From UBA10649 sp965227045 (GTDB taxonomy: Bacteria; Actinomycetota; Actinomycetes; S36-B12), in the NCBI GenBank assembly GCA_965227045.1, contig OZ245718.1:2728001-2792000 (forward strand): a DNA stretch of 64,000 nt, given 5' to 3'. How positions within the stretch are numbered: the first letter of the stretch is position 1; each line of letters begins with the position of its first letter. Positions 1 to 8,149 of this stretch are shown one piece after another. The translations under genes and the position numbers were made by a program. The notes beneath the pieces are model-generated. The model was not told the origin of the DNA and did no database searches. It saw nothing but the letters and a program-made list of their open reading frames with translations.

Positions 1-447
1 CTGTTCGATGCGGCGCTGTGGCGACGATCGGCCACGCAGGAGGACCTCTTTCGTCTCAATGAGGAATGGCGATCTCGCGGAGGCAAGGCGCAGTTGGACG
101 CGGCGATCGAGCGATCGCGGCCTGGAGCGCAGACCGTGCTCGAGACGCTGTCGCGGCTCATCCTCAGTGATCAGGGACTGCCCGAGCCCCAGTTGCAGGT
201 GCCGTTTCACGATCGCGGCGGTCTGATCGGATACGTCGACATGTGCTGGGCCGAGTGGCGGGTCATCGGCGAGGCCGATGGCCGCGTCAAGTACGACAGT
301 CGCGAGGACCTCGTCAACGAGAAGATTCGCGAGGACCGACTGCGCGCGCTCGGGTTCCGGGTGGTGCGATGGATGTGGACCGACATCCACGAACGTCCCG
401 CCGATGTGGCGTCGTGGATCCGCGAGGGCCGGCGCCTATCCGCCTAG
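1..447 (+). CDS. AbiEi/DUF559-like protein, C-terminal part (5' truncated by window edge)
   Basis: The frame is open from base 1 and ends in TAG at 445-447, so only the last 148 codons are visible. The C-terminal half (GLIGYVDMCW, then GEADGRVKY, then RALGFRVVRWMW) has the layout of the nuclease-like tail common in actinobacterial AbiEi-antitoxin or DUF559 proteins: a strand carrying Asp, then an acidic-DG-x-K strand, then a hydrophobic strand ending in RVVRW. In that family the residues resemble a PD-(D/E)XK/VSR fold. The N-terminal domain lies outside the window, so antitoxin or nuclease function cannot be judged. It is convergent with the ThDP enzyme gene and followed by a repeat element. 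Confidence 0.6.
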   Translation: MFDAALWRRSATQEDLFRLNEEWRSRGGKAQLDAAIERSRPGAQTVLETLSRLILSDQGLPEPQLQVPFHDRGGLIGYVDMCWAEWRVIGEADGRVKYDSREDLVNEKIREDRLRALGFRVVRWMWTDIHERPADVASWIREGRRLSA

Positions 448-452
448 CAGGG

Positions 453-528
453 GCGGGTCAATTCTGGGTCCGAGGGCGAAGAACGGCTCGGAAACCGGGA
501 TTTGACCCGGGAGGCGGTTCAATTCGGG
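453..528. repeat. Dispersed repeat, copy 1 (one full arm plus a degenerate direct copy)
   Basis: Bases 499-528 match the right arm of the 14376-14469 element with one difference (GGGAGG in place of GGAAGG). A shorter degenerate copy in the same orientation (GGCGGGTCAATTCTGGG) lies at 453-469. The facing left arm seen in copy 2 is not recognisable here. The element lies between convergent genes and contains the TGA stop (519-521 on the plus strand) of the minus-strand ThDP gene. Confidence 0.75.
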
Positions 529-2159
529 GGTTCGGACCAGCGGGGGGAGGTGGACCGCGGCGGGTACAGCCGCTGCGGCCAGACGATCAGGCGAGGCTCG
601 CCACGAAGGTTCGCCTCGTACGCAGCCCGTAGCGCACGGGGGATCTCGGCTACGTCGGTCACGGTATCGACGGCGATGCCGAACGCAGCGCCGAGGTGCG
701 TCCAGTCGGGGGTCAGCAGGTCGACGCCACGGACCGGGTGACCGAACACCTGCTGGTCGAACCGCAGCATGCCGTAGCCACCGTCGTCGACGACGAGCAA
801 CGTCACGGGCAGCGACTCCTGCGCGTAGGTCGCCAGTTCCCCCAGCGCGAACATCGGTCCGCCGTCGCCGCACACGGCCAGAGTCGGCAGGCCGGCGGAC
901 GCCGGGCCGATCGCGGCGGGCAGCGCGTAGCCGAGGGTTCCCCAGCCCACGGGGTACTGCAGGCGCCGGGTGCGCGGCTGGCTGCTGTAGCCGCCGTACC
1001 AGTACCCCGCGACGGCCATGTCGCACACGACTACGCCTTCGGCGGGCCAGGTCGTGTCGATGGCATTGACCAGTCGCATAGCGGACTCGGGCCGCGGGTC
1101 AAGGAGGAGTCGCTCGACGATGGCGCCGCGGATCCCCGTGGTCGCTGCCCACGTCACTCGCGGCTGGACGTCGAGCTCGTCAAGCGCCTCGTCGAGCAAT
1201 GCGAGCGAGGGACCGAGGTCGGCGCTGATCAGGCAGTCCAGGTCGACCGTCTGCTCGATGGACGGGCCGAGGGTTATGGCGGCGCGGTGCTGCGGGAGTG
1301 TTAGTCGCCAGTTCATGGTGTTCATGCCGTCGAACGACGAACCGAGGATGAGGATGAGGTCCGCGTCCGCGACGATCTGGCCGACTTCGGGCTCGTGCAC
1401 GGGAGCGTCGATGAGCAGCGGATCGCCCGCCATGAGCCCACGGCCGGCGAAACTGGTCAGGACGGGAGCGCCGAGGCGTCGGGCAAGTGCGGCAGCGGCC
1501 TCCTCGGCCCCGGCCGCGACGACGCCGCCTCCGAGCCACAGGACCACGCGATCGGATGCCGCGATGAGCTCTGCCAGCTCGCCGACGCGATGCGCATCCG
1601 CGCGCGGCGCGGGCATGCGCGGGATGTGCGGGATCGCCGCCGTCCACGTCTCGGCCAGGACGTCCGAGGGAATGCCGACGTAGCTTGCGACGGGCGGCGG
1701 GCCCCACGCATCACGGAGCGCGAGAACCGTGGACGCCATTGCCTCTTGGCGGGTCCGCGCCGTGCGTGCTGGCGCGCCGAACGCGGAGAACATTGCGCCC
1801 TGGTCGGCCATCTCGTGAAGCAGCCCTCGCGGCCCGGCGGACGATCGAAGCGCGTGACTGGGCTCGCTGGCGATGACGATGATCGGAGAGCCGCTGACGA
1901 AGGCTTCGCCGAAGGCACCGAGCACGTTCGCGGCACCGGGTCCGCTCGTGAGCAGTGCGAGCCCGGGCTGCCCGGTGGCGCGGTACAGGCCGTCGGCCGC
2001 GTAGCCAGCAGCCTGCTCATGCCGGACGCCGACGATCGGCAGGGCGTCGTCGGTATCCCAGAAGGGCAGGTTGTGAACGCCCGGGACACCGAAGGCGCGC
2101 GTGACGCCGTGACGGGACAAGAGTTCGAGGATCGCGGACGCGACGGATGAGCCGCTCAT
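519..2159 (-). CDS. Thiamine-diphosphate-dependent enzyme (acetolactate synthase/2-oxoacid decarboxylase type)
   Basis: 546 residues with the three-domain architecture of ThDP decarboxylases and acetolactate synthase-like proteins. The cofactor-activating glutamate is in VRHEQAAGYAADG (E48). The ThDP/Mg motif begins at GDGG (431-433), but where most relatives have NN the segment reads VVDDGGYG (456-463), so Asp replaces the usual Asn. The start was placed at the ATG overlapping the upstream stop (ATGA), because the longer in-frame extension is Arg-rich and unlike the family. The last codons and stop (P-N-stop) come from a dispersed repeat. The substrate is not readable from sequence. Next to a PLP decarboxylase and ring-cleavage genes, a 2-oxoacid decarboxylase is plausible, but this is inference. 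Confidence 0.8.
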   Translation of the reverse strand: MSGSSVASAILELLSRHGVTRAFGVPGVHNLPFWDTDDALPIVGVRHEQAAGYAADGLYRATGQPGLALLTSGPGAANVLGAFGEAFVSGSPIIVIASEPSHALRSSAGPRGLLHEMADQGAMFSAFGAPARTARTRQEAMASTVLALRDAWGPPPVASYVGIPSDVLAETWTAAIPHIPRMPAPRADAHRVGELAELIAASDRVVLWLGGGVVAAGAEEAAAALARRLGAPVLTSFAGRGLMAGDPLLIDAPVHEPEVGQIVADADLILILGSSFDGMNTMNWRLTLPQHRAAITLGPSIEQTVDLDCLISADLGPSLALLDEALDELDVQPRVTWAATTGIRGAIVERLLLDPRPESAMRLVNAIDTTWPAEGVVVCDMAVAGYWYGGYSSQPRTRRLQYPVGWGTLGYALPAAIGPASAGLPTLAVCGDGGPMFALGELATYAQESLPVTLLVVDDGGYGMLRFDQQVFGHPVRGVDLLTPDWTHLGAAFGIAVDTVTDVAEIPRALRAAYEANLRGEPRLIVWPQRLYPPRSTSPRWSEPPN

Positions 2160-3703
2160 GCGCGTGACTCGAACATCCCCAGGACTGCGGCGACGCCGAG
2201 CACGCTGCGCGGCGCATAGGCGGTTCGCCACAGGCCACCGTGGTTTGCGGCCTGAGCGAACAGGTCCATCGGGTTGTCGAGCACGGTCGACGGGTTCGCC
2301 GCGGCCGCGGGGTTGCGCAGGTCGTGCACGAGAAGTGCGGCCATCAGGGTTGTCGACGTAGCGGGATCAAAGACCTCCACGCCGAAGCGCCCGGCGCCGG
2401 CGTACGCAGCAGCGAGGGCGCGGTTCTTGACGACCGACTGCGTCCGCGTCGCGGGAGCCAGGTTCAGGGAGACGGGAGTGCCCGTGGAGCGTGCGACCAG
2501 TGCGCGCCAGCGCTGCAGCCGCTTGGCAAGCGCGTAGTTCGGGCCTTGTTGCGACACGAGTGAGTCGTTGATGCCGTAGTGCTTGCCGTCATCGGTGACT
2601 GCGTCGTCGGGATAGTTGGGCTCGAACTGCTTGAGCAATCTCAGTGGAGACTGCAGCAGGCCACTGATCCCACGTGACTGCCACCGCAGTCGCGATTCCT
2701 CGACGGCGGCCATGGGGACCATGAACACGTCGGTGGGTGTCGCGAGGTACGCGAGAGTGATGTCGTGTCGTCGGGAGAGCAGGTCGACGACGATCGCGTC
2801 GGCTGCCATCGACAACAGCACGTGCGTCGCGCCGTCGGCGTACGCGTAGGTGCCGAGGACGAAGGGCCGCTCAGTCTCACCGAGCCAGACCCCGAGTTCG
2901 GGCGTCTGGCGTAGAAGGTCGGCGCCGGCGCTCGCGGCGACGGTGGCATCGTCGTCGGGATGCACGAGTCCGCCGATGACGAACGGCGGAGCCCCGTGGT
3001 CGTTGAGTGCGATGGGGATGCGCAGTGAACCGGCAGTGTTCCTCGTTGTAGCGATCAGTCGTTCCCATACCGCCGGTCGCTGCAGGTCCACGGCGTGAAC
3101 GCGCGCGCCCCAGCGCAGGAGCGATCGCGTCGGGCCCATCTCCGCTCCGGCGCCGAGGATCGCGATGTCGACGTCATGCAGGTCGAGCCAGTCCGGGTTG
3201 TCGAGCAGCAGGTGCATGGCCTCGCCGAATCCCGGCTCGGCGATTCCGCCGGCGACCCAGCGATCGATCTGGCGGCGCAGTTCGTCGCCGAACAGGCGTC
3301 GGCCCTGGTAGGGCAGGGACAGGTCCGCCTCGCGGGGGATGAGTCCTTGAACGGTGACCGACTCGAAGCGCGGCTGGCGATGGCGGGCCATCGCCTCGCT
3401 CAGCGTCGTCTGCTCACCTGCCCTGACGAAGGTGAACCGTCGATGCGCGGAGTCCAGGCCGTCGGCGGAGATTGTCGTCGCGGCCTCGGGGTTCGCGGCA
3501 GCCGCCTTGACGATGTCGCGCAGCGGACGGATATAGCCCGTGCGCCAGTCCGAGGTGTGCTCGATGCGGGCGGCCAGCTGCGGATCGACGCGACGCGCGG
3601 AGTCGGCGAACACCGCTCGTCCCGTGCCCGTGGTGCTTCGCCGCCCGTCGCCGCCCTCGGGAAATGACACGCCCTCCTTGCTGGAGCGTGCCGCATCAGT
3701 CAC
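2156..3703 (-). CDS. Conserved protein of unknown function with Rossmann-like GAGAEMGP motif
   Basis: 515 residues and not assigned to a characterised family. The clearest motif is AILGAGAEMGP (181-191), a glycine-rich nucleotide-binding loop, followed by an acidic strand end at VHAVDL (D206), as in NAD(P)- or SAM-binding Rossmann folds. No signal peptide or membrane helix is seen. The start is GTG, with TATCCT six bases upstream, so it is probably leaderless. The stop overlaps the ThDP gene start by 4 nt, so the two are translationally coupled. It lies 23 nt after the PLP decarboxylase and may belong to the same pathway. An oxidoreductase or methyltransferase role would be a guess. Confidence 0.75.
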   Translation of the reverse strand: MTDAARSSKEGVSFPEGGDGRRSTTGTGRAVFADSARRVDPQLAARIEHTSDWRTGYIRPLRDIVKAAAANPEAATTISADGLDSAHRRFTFVRAGEQTTLSEAMARHRQPRFESVTVQGLIPREADLSLPYQGRRLFGDELRRQIDRWVAGGIAEPGFGEAMHLLLDNPDWLDLHDVDIAILGAGAEMGPTRSLLRWGARVHAVDLQRPAVWERLIATTRNTAGSLRIPIALNDHGAPPFVIGGLVHPDDDATVAASAGADLLRQTPELGVWLGETERPFVLGTYAYADGATHVLLSMAADAIVVDLLSRRHDITLAYLATPTDVFMVPMAAVEESRLRWQSRGISGLLQSPLRLLKQFEPNYPDDAVTDDGKHYGINDSLVSQQGPNYALAKRLQRWRALVARSTGTPVSLNLAPATRTQSVVKNRALAAAYAGAGRFGVEVFDPATSTTLMAALLVHDLRNPAAAANPSTVLDNPMDLFAQAANHGGLWRTAYAPRSVLGVAAVLGMFESRA

Positions 3704-3726
3704 GTTCGGAGGATAGCCAATCGCCG

Positions 3727-5157
3727 TCAGCGACCCGCAAGGACCGCATCACCGATCTCTGCGGCGACCGCAAGGGTCACCCGCACGTCCTCCTCCGTCG
3801 TTCGGAAGTTCGTGAAGCAGGGTCGCAGCCACGTCTCCCCATCGATCACCGCGGGCGATATGTAGACGCGGCCGTCGGTCTGCATCGCACGGCACAAGGT
3901 CTCGTTGTGAGCGCTGACGTCGGTGCAGCCGGGCGGAGCGTGACGGATCGGCACGATGGACAGCTGTGGTCGCGCTGGCAGCGTGAGGAAGTCAGGATGC
4001 GCGGACGCGAGATCGTAGAGCAGTTGAGCCTGCATCAGGTTCCTTCCAATTGCTTCTCGGAAGGCCTGCGCGCCGTGCACGCGCAGAGCGAGCCACAGCT
4101 TGAGCGCTCGAAGCGGACGGGAGTACTCCAGCGTTACGTCCACAGCGTTGAGGGCATCGTCGTCGTGCGGGATGTACGCCTCGTTGTGCGAGAAGGCCGT
4201 GGCCAGGTCCGCTGTGCGTCGAACGAGGACGGCGCTGCATGCCTTGGGGACGAACATCCACTTGTGCGCGTCGACGCTGAGCGAGTCCACGCGCTCCAGT
4301 CCGGCGAACAGGTGCGCCGACTCGCTCGCGGAGGCTGCGGGCAGGCCGTATGCACCGTCGATATGCAGCCAGACATCGCGCGGTGCGCACACGTCCGCGA
4401 TCGCGTCGATGGGGTCGACCGCCCCGGTGAGGGTCGTGCCAGCGGTGGCCACGACTGCGATCGGAGTGATACCCACGGCGATGTCGGAGTCGATTGCCTC
4501 GGCAAGTGCGTGCGCGGACATGCGCCGATTGGCATCGATGCGAATGGGACGCACGTTGTCTCTGCCGATACCAAGCAGTTCAGCAGCACGCGTGACCGAG
4601 TAATGCGCCTCTGCGGAGCAGTACAGCGCCACGCGGTGTCCGCCCATTCCGGTTGCCCTGGTACCGGGGAGTGCCCGCTCGCGCGCAGCCGCGAGGGCGG
4701 TGATGTTGCTGATGGTGCCGCCGCTGGTGAACGAGCCGGCAGTCGCGGGGAAGCCGAGGAAGTCCGCGAGCCAGCCGATCGCCTGGTTCTCGAGCAATGT
4801 CGCAGCCCGGGCGTCGAGCGCGAGGTTGATGTCGTACGAGTGGGCGAGCAGATCTGCCAGTGCACCGATCTCCAGTCCGCTCGAGCCGATGTAGGCCAGG
4901 TAGCGAGGGCGTGACTGCGCGAGCGAAGCGTCCAGCACGTCGGCTGCTGCGTCGAGATCGCTGATGGCCTCGCCTGGTTCTTCTGGCAGTGGCTCCGAGA
5001 GCATCGCCTGCAACTGCTCGGATGGCACCGTCTCGACGTCGCGGGCCTCGTCGAATCCGTGCCATGCTCGAGCGACCAGCCGCGCTGCGTGCTCAAGTGC
5101 CGGCGCTCGCTGGTCTCCAAGGGACAACGACCGCTGAGGTCCCGGGTGTTCGGTCAT
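3727..5157 (-). CDS. PLP-dependent aromatic-L-amino-acid/glutamate decarboxylase family protein
   Basis: 476 residues, group II PLP decarboxylase fold. The family hallmarks are present: GSFTSGGTISN in the N-terminal half, the HIDGAYG aspartate that pairs with the pyridine nitrogen, and DAHKW with the Schiff-base lysine at about K299. The start is the ATG overlapping the DUF202 stop (ATGA). The longer in-frame extension is Arg/His-rich and is an overlap shadow. The family converts amino acids such as DOPA, tyrosine, tryptophan or glutamate to amines. As the last gene of an operon with a homoprotocatechuate-type dioxygenase, an aromatic substrate is the best guess. Substrate specificity cannot be read from the motifs. 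Confidence 0.85.
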   Translation of the reverse strand: MTEHPGPQRSLSLGDQRAPALEHAARLVARAWHGFDEARDVETVPSEQLQAMLSEPLPEEPGEAISDLDAAADVLDASLAQSRPRYLAYIGSSGLEIGALADLLAHSYDINLALDARAATLLENQAIGWLADFLGFPATAGSFTSGGTISNITALAAARERALPGTRATGMGGHRVALYCSAEAHYSVTRAAELLGIGRDNVRPIRIDANRRMSAHALAEAIDSDIAVGITPIAVVATAGTTLTGAVDPIDAIADVCAPRDVWLHIDGAYGLPAASASESAHLFAGLERVDSLSVDAHKWMFVPKACSAVLVRRTADLATAFSHNEAYIPHDDDALNAVDVTLEYSRPLRALKLWLALRVHGAQAFREAIGRNLMQAQLLYDLASAHPDFLTLPARPQLSIVPIRHAPPGCTDVSAHNETLCRAMQTDGRVYISPAVIDGETWLRPCFTNFRTTEEDVRVTLAVAAEIGDAVLAGR

Positions 5158-5492
5158 CGTGGTGGCACTCCCATGAACAGCACACTCAACGACACGACCG
5201 CGAGCGCGGTCGTGGCAACTGCGGCGGTGAACGCGGGTGCCGCCTGGATCGTCCGTGCGCCGGAAACCATGTCGTGCTGCGCGCGGGCCAGCGAGCGGCT
5301 GGTCACGACCCCGTTCGCCAGCAGCAGCCCCACGCTGACGATGAGGATCGGGACGATGACCCATAGCGGGGCATCGACGAGTGCAGCGCGAACACCGATG
5401 AGGCCGACCACCGCTGCAAAGGCGATGAGGGTGCGGCTCCACGCGAGACTGGTTCGCTCGGCGTCGCTGCCCGCGGGGCGGTCCAGGCTCAT
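5154..5492 (-). CDS. DUF202 family small membrane protein (second of pair)
   Basis: 112 residues with the DUF202 signature near the N-terminus (ERTSLAWSRTLIAF) and three hydrophobic segments (about 22-39, 44-62 and 90-108). The ATG overlaps the stop of the preceding DUF202 gene by 4 nt and its own stop overlaps the PLP decarboxylase start by 4 nt, so translation is coupled on both sides. DUF202 proteins are small inner-membrane proteins of unknown function, often found as tandem pairs. The N-terminus of this copy begins directly at the signature, with little tail. Confidence 0.85.
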   Translation of the reverse strand: MSLDRPAGSDAERTSLAWSRTLIAFAAVVGLIGVRAALVDAPLWVIVPILIVSVGLLLANGVVTSRSLARAQHDMVSGARTIQAAPAFTAAVATTALAVVSLSVLFMGVPPR

Positions 5493-5887
5493 AGCGCGAG
5501 GATCACGGCAACGATGGCAACTGCAGCCATCAGGCTGACTCCGACGGCGAGCGCCGGTCCCATGCGAGGGGAGGGAATGCCCCGGTGATCGCGCAGCGCC
5601 CTCTCGACGGCGAGCCAGCGCATCCAGCTCGCCGCCGCAATCGCGCCGCCGATGACGATCAGGCCCGCAGAGAGGAATACGGCGAGTCCGCGATCGAGTT
5701 GAGTGGACACGAACGTGGCTACGCCAACACCCAGCGCAATGAGTCCAAGCGAGGTGCGAATCCACGCGAGGAACGTGCGCTCGTTCGCGAGCGACAGGTT
5801 CGGGTCGGGGTCCGTGCCGCCGGGCAGGATGCGCTGCGTCCAGTTCGACCGCATGTCCGCGGAAGAGTCGTCGGGGTCAGGCGGCAT
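5489..5887 (-). CDS. DUF202 family membrane protein (YidH-like, first of pair)
   Basis: 132 residues with the DUF202 motif ANERTFLAWIRTSLGLIALG at about 33-52 and three predicted membrane segments. A hydrophilic N-terminal tail of about 30 residues precedes the motif, as in YidH. The gene overlaps the ferredoxin reductase stop by 11 nt and the next DUF202 gene by 4 nt. Why a DUF202 pair lies between an electron-transfer flavoprotein and a decarboxylase is unknown. A membrane-anchoring or stress role would be inference only. Confidence 0.87.
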   Translation of the reverse strand: MPPDPDDSSADMRSNWTQRILPGGTDPDPNLSLANERTFLAWIRTSLGLIALGVGVATFVSTQLDRGLAVFLSAGLIVIGGAIAAASWMRWLAVERALRDHRGIPSPRMGPALAVGVSLMAAVAIVAVILAL

Positions 5888-7064
5888 GGGCTCGCTCCAT
5901 CAACTGCTTGCGGAACGGGCTGAGGTCTTGGGTTCGGTCGATCCCGACCACGCCGACCAGGCCGGACTCATCGTGATACGCCGCGATGCAGGCGCCGTCG
6001 GCGTCTCCGTCGGCCAACTCGATTCGCGTGGCGATTCCCGGCATTCCGAACGACTGCAGCTTGAACTCGTATTGGTCGGACCAGAACGACGGCATGCCCG
6101 CGAACGGGTCGGCTGCGGGCTGCTCACCAGCGAGAAGTGCCGCGAGGGTCTGGCCCGCACGGCGGCCCGTCTCCGTCGGCATGTTCCAGTGCTCGACACG
6201 TCGGGCCGGGCCAGGGAACAAGGCGTTGGGATGGCGCGCAATGTCGCCGACCGCGACGACTGGGGCTGACTCCGTCGGCACACGCATGCCGGCATCGACG
6301 AGGACTCCGTCGCTGAGGTCCAGTCCGTTGCCGTCAAGCCACTGCACGTTGGCGACCGAGCCGACCGCCTCGATGACCACTGTCGCGGGAAGCTCGGTGC
6401 CATCGCTGAGCGACATCGACTCGACACGATCGTCGCCGTTGAAGGACTCGATCGTGCGACCCAGATGGAACTGCACGCCACGCGCCTCGTGTCGACGCCT
6501 CATTGCGGCGCCGAGTTCGGCGCCGAGCGGTCGGATCATCGGCTCCTCGTCGAGAGCGACGATCGTGACCTCGCCGCCGAGCTTGCGACAGGTAGCAGCC
6601 GTCTCGCAGCCGATGAATCCCGCGCCCATGATGATCACGTGCGCGCCGGTTGCCAGTTCGGCCCGAATGATCTGAGCGTCGTCGGCGGTGCGGAGCACGT
6701 GCCGGCCGGTGCTCGGCCCCGGGATGGGCAGACGTCGTGGGCGGATCCCGGTTGCGATGACCAGCCCGTCATAGGCCAGGACTGTGCCGTCAGCCAGCGT
6801 CACGGTGTTCGCGGCGAGGTCCGACGCGACCGCGTTCGCGCCGAGCAGCCACGTGACGTCGTCGACGGAAGCCTTACGTCGGAACGCTAGGGCCGCCAGC
6901 TCGATGCCACCCGCGAGCGCCTCCTTCGACAAAGGGGGGCGGTTGTACGGCAGGTGGGGCTCATCGCCGACGATCGTGATCGGTCCGGAATACCCCGCTC
7001 CACGAAGGGACTCGGCGGTGCGCAGGCCGCCGAGACCCGCGCCGACGATGACGACGCCGCTCAT
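5877..7064 (-). CDS. FAD-dependent ferredoxin reductase (putidaredoxin-reductase type)
   Basis: 395 residues. An N-terminal FAD-binding GxGxxG (VIVGAGLGGLRTAESL, from about residue 5), an NAD-binding loop in the middle (IIMGAGFIGCETA) and the second FAD motif VVAVGDIARHPN identify a class that passes electrons from NAD(P)H to small ferredoxins. The conserved RPPLSKEAL after the first motif is typical of BphA4/putidaredoxin reductases. The ferredoxin gene lies 9 nt upstream, so the two are probably an electron-transfer pair. The likely terminal acceptor is one of the two P450s at 11.3-14.4 kb, which is inference from proximity. Confidence 0.9.
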   Translation of the reverse strand: MSGVVIVGAGLGGLRTAESLRGAGYSGPITIVGDEPHLPYNRPPLSKEALAGGIELAALAFRRKASVDDVTWLLGANAVASDLAANTVTLADGTVLAYDGLVIATGIRPRRLPIPGPSTGRHVLRTADDAQIIRAELATGAHVIIMGAGFIGCETAATCRKLGGEVTIVALDEEPMIRPLGAELGAAMRRRHEARGVQFHLGRTIESFNGDDRVESMSLSDGTELPATVVIEAVGSVANVQWLDGNGLDLSDGVLVDAGMRVPTESAPVVAVGDIARHPNALFPGPARRVEHWNMPTETGRRAGQTLAALLAGEQPAADPFAGMPSFWSDQYEFKLQSFGMPGIATRIELADGDADGACIAAYHDESGLVGVVGIDRTQDLSPFRKQLMERAHAA

Positions 7065-7073
7065 CCGTGGATG

Positions 7074-7262
7074 CTATTCGACGGTGATGGCCTGCATGGG
7101 GCAGACATCGGCAGCGCTCTCGATGTCTTCTCGGCGACTCTCGTCAGCCTCAGCCGCATGCACGAGCTTGCCGTCGGCGTCCAGATGGAACACGTCCTCG
7201 GCCTCGAAACAGCACTGGCCGTAGTGCTGGCACTTGTCCATGTCGACGATCACCTTGACCAT
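7074..7262 (-). CDS. [3Fe-4S]-type ferredoxin, P450 partner type
   Basis: 62 residues starting MVKVIVDMDKC. Cysteines at C11, C17 and C54 (followed by Pro) with Tyr at position 14 give the CxxYxxC...CP pattern of actinobacterial single-cluster ferredoxins that serve cytochromes P450. The position that would hold a fourth cluster ligand is not Cys, so a [3Fe-4S] cluster is expected. C18 is an extra cysteine directly after C17. It sits 2 nt after the FAH-family gene stop and 9 nt before the reductase, in one transcription unit. Confidence 0.9.
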   Translation of the reverse strand: MVKVIVDMDKCQHYGQCCFEAEDVFHLDADGKLVHAAEADESRREDIESAADVCPMQAITVE

Positions 7263-7264
7263 TG

Positions 7265-8149
7265 CTACTTCTCCTCGCTCGCGCTGACGGTCGACGGGTA
7301 CAGGTCCTTCGATGGAGTGCGGATGCCCCGGAACTCCCAGTCCCCGCCCTGGGCGGTCGAGATGACCTCTTCGCTCTCGGTGGGCTGAGCGCCAACATCG
7401 CTCCGGATCGGCGTGGGGCCTTCGACGATCGTGTTGCTGAGGCGTCCGAGGCCCTCGACCTCTACCTCGACGATGTCTCCTGGGTAGACGGTGCGTGAGT
7501 TGGCGGGCGTACCTGAGAAGAGCATGTCCCCTGGCACCAGCGTGATCGTGCGCGCGATGTCCGCGACGAGGTAGTGCATGTCCCATTCCATCTCGTCGGT
7601 GGAGCCGTCCTGCTTGATCTCTCCGTTGACGTAGGTGCGAATCCGCTTGCCTCGGAAGTCCCAGTCGGTGACGAGGCCAGGGCCGACGGGCGCAAGCGTG
7701 TCAGCACCTTTGACGCGAAGCATGGATCCCGCGTCGGTGTCGCGGAAATCGTGCAGTCCATAGTCGTTGCCGACCGAGTAGCCCGCGATGTAGTCCGCGG
7801 CGTCATCGGGAGAGATATTGCGGCAGGTTCGCCCGATGACGATGACAATCTCGCCCTCGTAGTTCAGCCACTTGCACCGCTGCGGACGCACGACGGCTCC
7901 TTGGTGCGAGTTGAGTGCGGTTATCGGCTTGTGGAAGTAGGTCGGCGCGGCGGGCAGTTTCGTCATGAACTCGCGGGTGCGTGACTCGTAGTTCAGGTGC
8001 ACCGCGATGATCTTCGTGGGCTGGGCCGGGGGTAGGTGGATCGCATCATCGATGGACACGGCCCGTCCGTCTGGGGCGACGAGCTCGTCACCATGACGCG
8101 TTGTGAGAGTGGGCGAGCCCTCGAGCAGGACTCGACGGTATTCGGTCAT
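7265..8149 (-). CDS. Fumarylacetoacetate hydrolase family protein (HpcE/HpaG-like isomerase or decarboxylase)
   Basis: 294 residues. It contains the FAH-fold metal site elements NYEGEIVIVIG and GNDYGLHDFRD, and the GDMLFSGTPAN segment common to this family. In homoprotocatechuate degradation such proteins act as 2-hydroxyhepta-2,4-diene-1,7-dioate isomerase/OPET decarboxylase (HpcE, HpaG). The gene order dehydrogenase, dioxygenase, FAH protein matches that pathway. The start is the ATG overlapping the dioxygenase stop (ATGA). Other FAH-family reactions, such as acylpyruvate hydrolysis, cannot be excluded from sequence. Confidence 0.85.
   Translation of the reverse strand: MTEYRRVLLEGSPTLTTRHGDELVAPDGRAVSIDDAIHLPPAQPTKIIAVHLNYESRTREFMTKLPAAPTYFHKPITALNSHQGAVVRPQRCKWLNYEGEIVIVIGRTCRNISPDDAADYIAGYSVGNDYGLHDFRDTDAGSMLRVKGADTLAPVGPGLVTDWDFRGKRIRTYVNGEIKQDGSTDEMEWDMHYLVADIARTITLVPGDMLFSGTPANSRTVYPGDIVEVEVEGLGRLSNTIVEGPTPIRSDVGAQPTESEEVISTAQGGDWEFRGIRTPSKDLYPSTVSASEEK

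Noticed and set aside
3704..3719. Half operator CGTTCGGAGG upstream of the unknown Rossmann-like gene
   Set aside because: The right half is not recognisable (GATAGC in place of CC-N-AACG), so it is not counted as a site.
3664..4914. Long open frame on the plus strand opposite the PLP decarboxylase
   Set aside because: It lies opposite a gene with clear PLP-decarboxylase motifs, its composition is Arg/Val/Gly-biased without any motif, and it has no ribosome-binding site. High GC content creates such frames.
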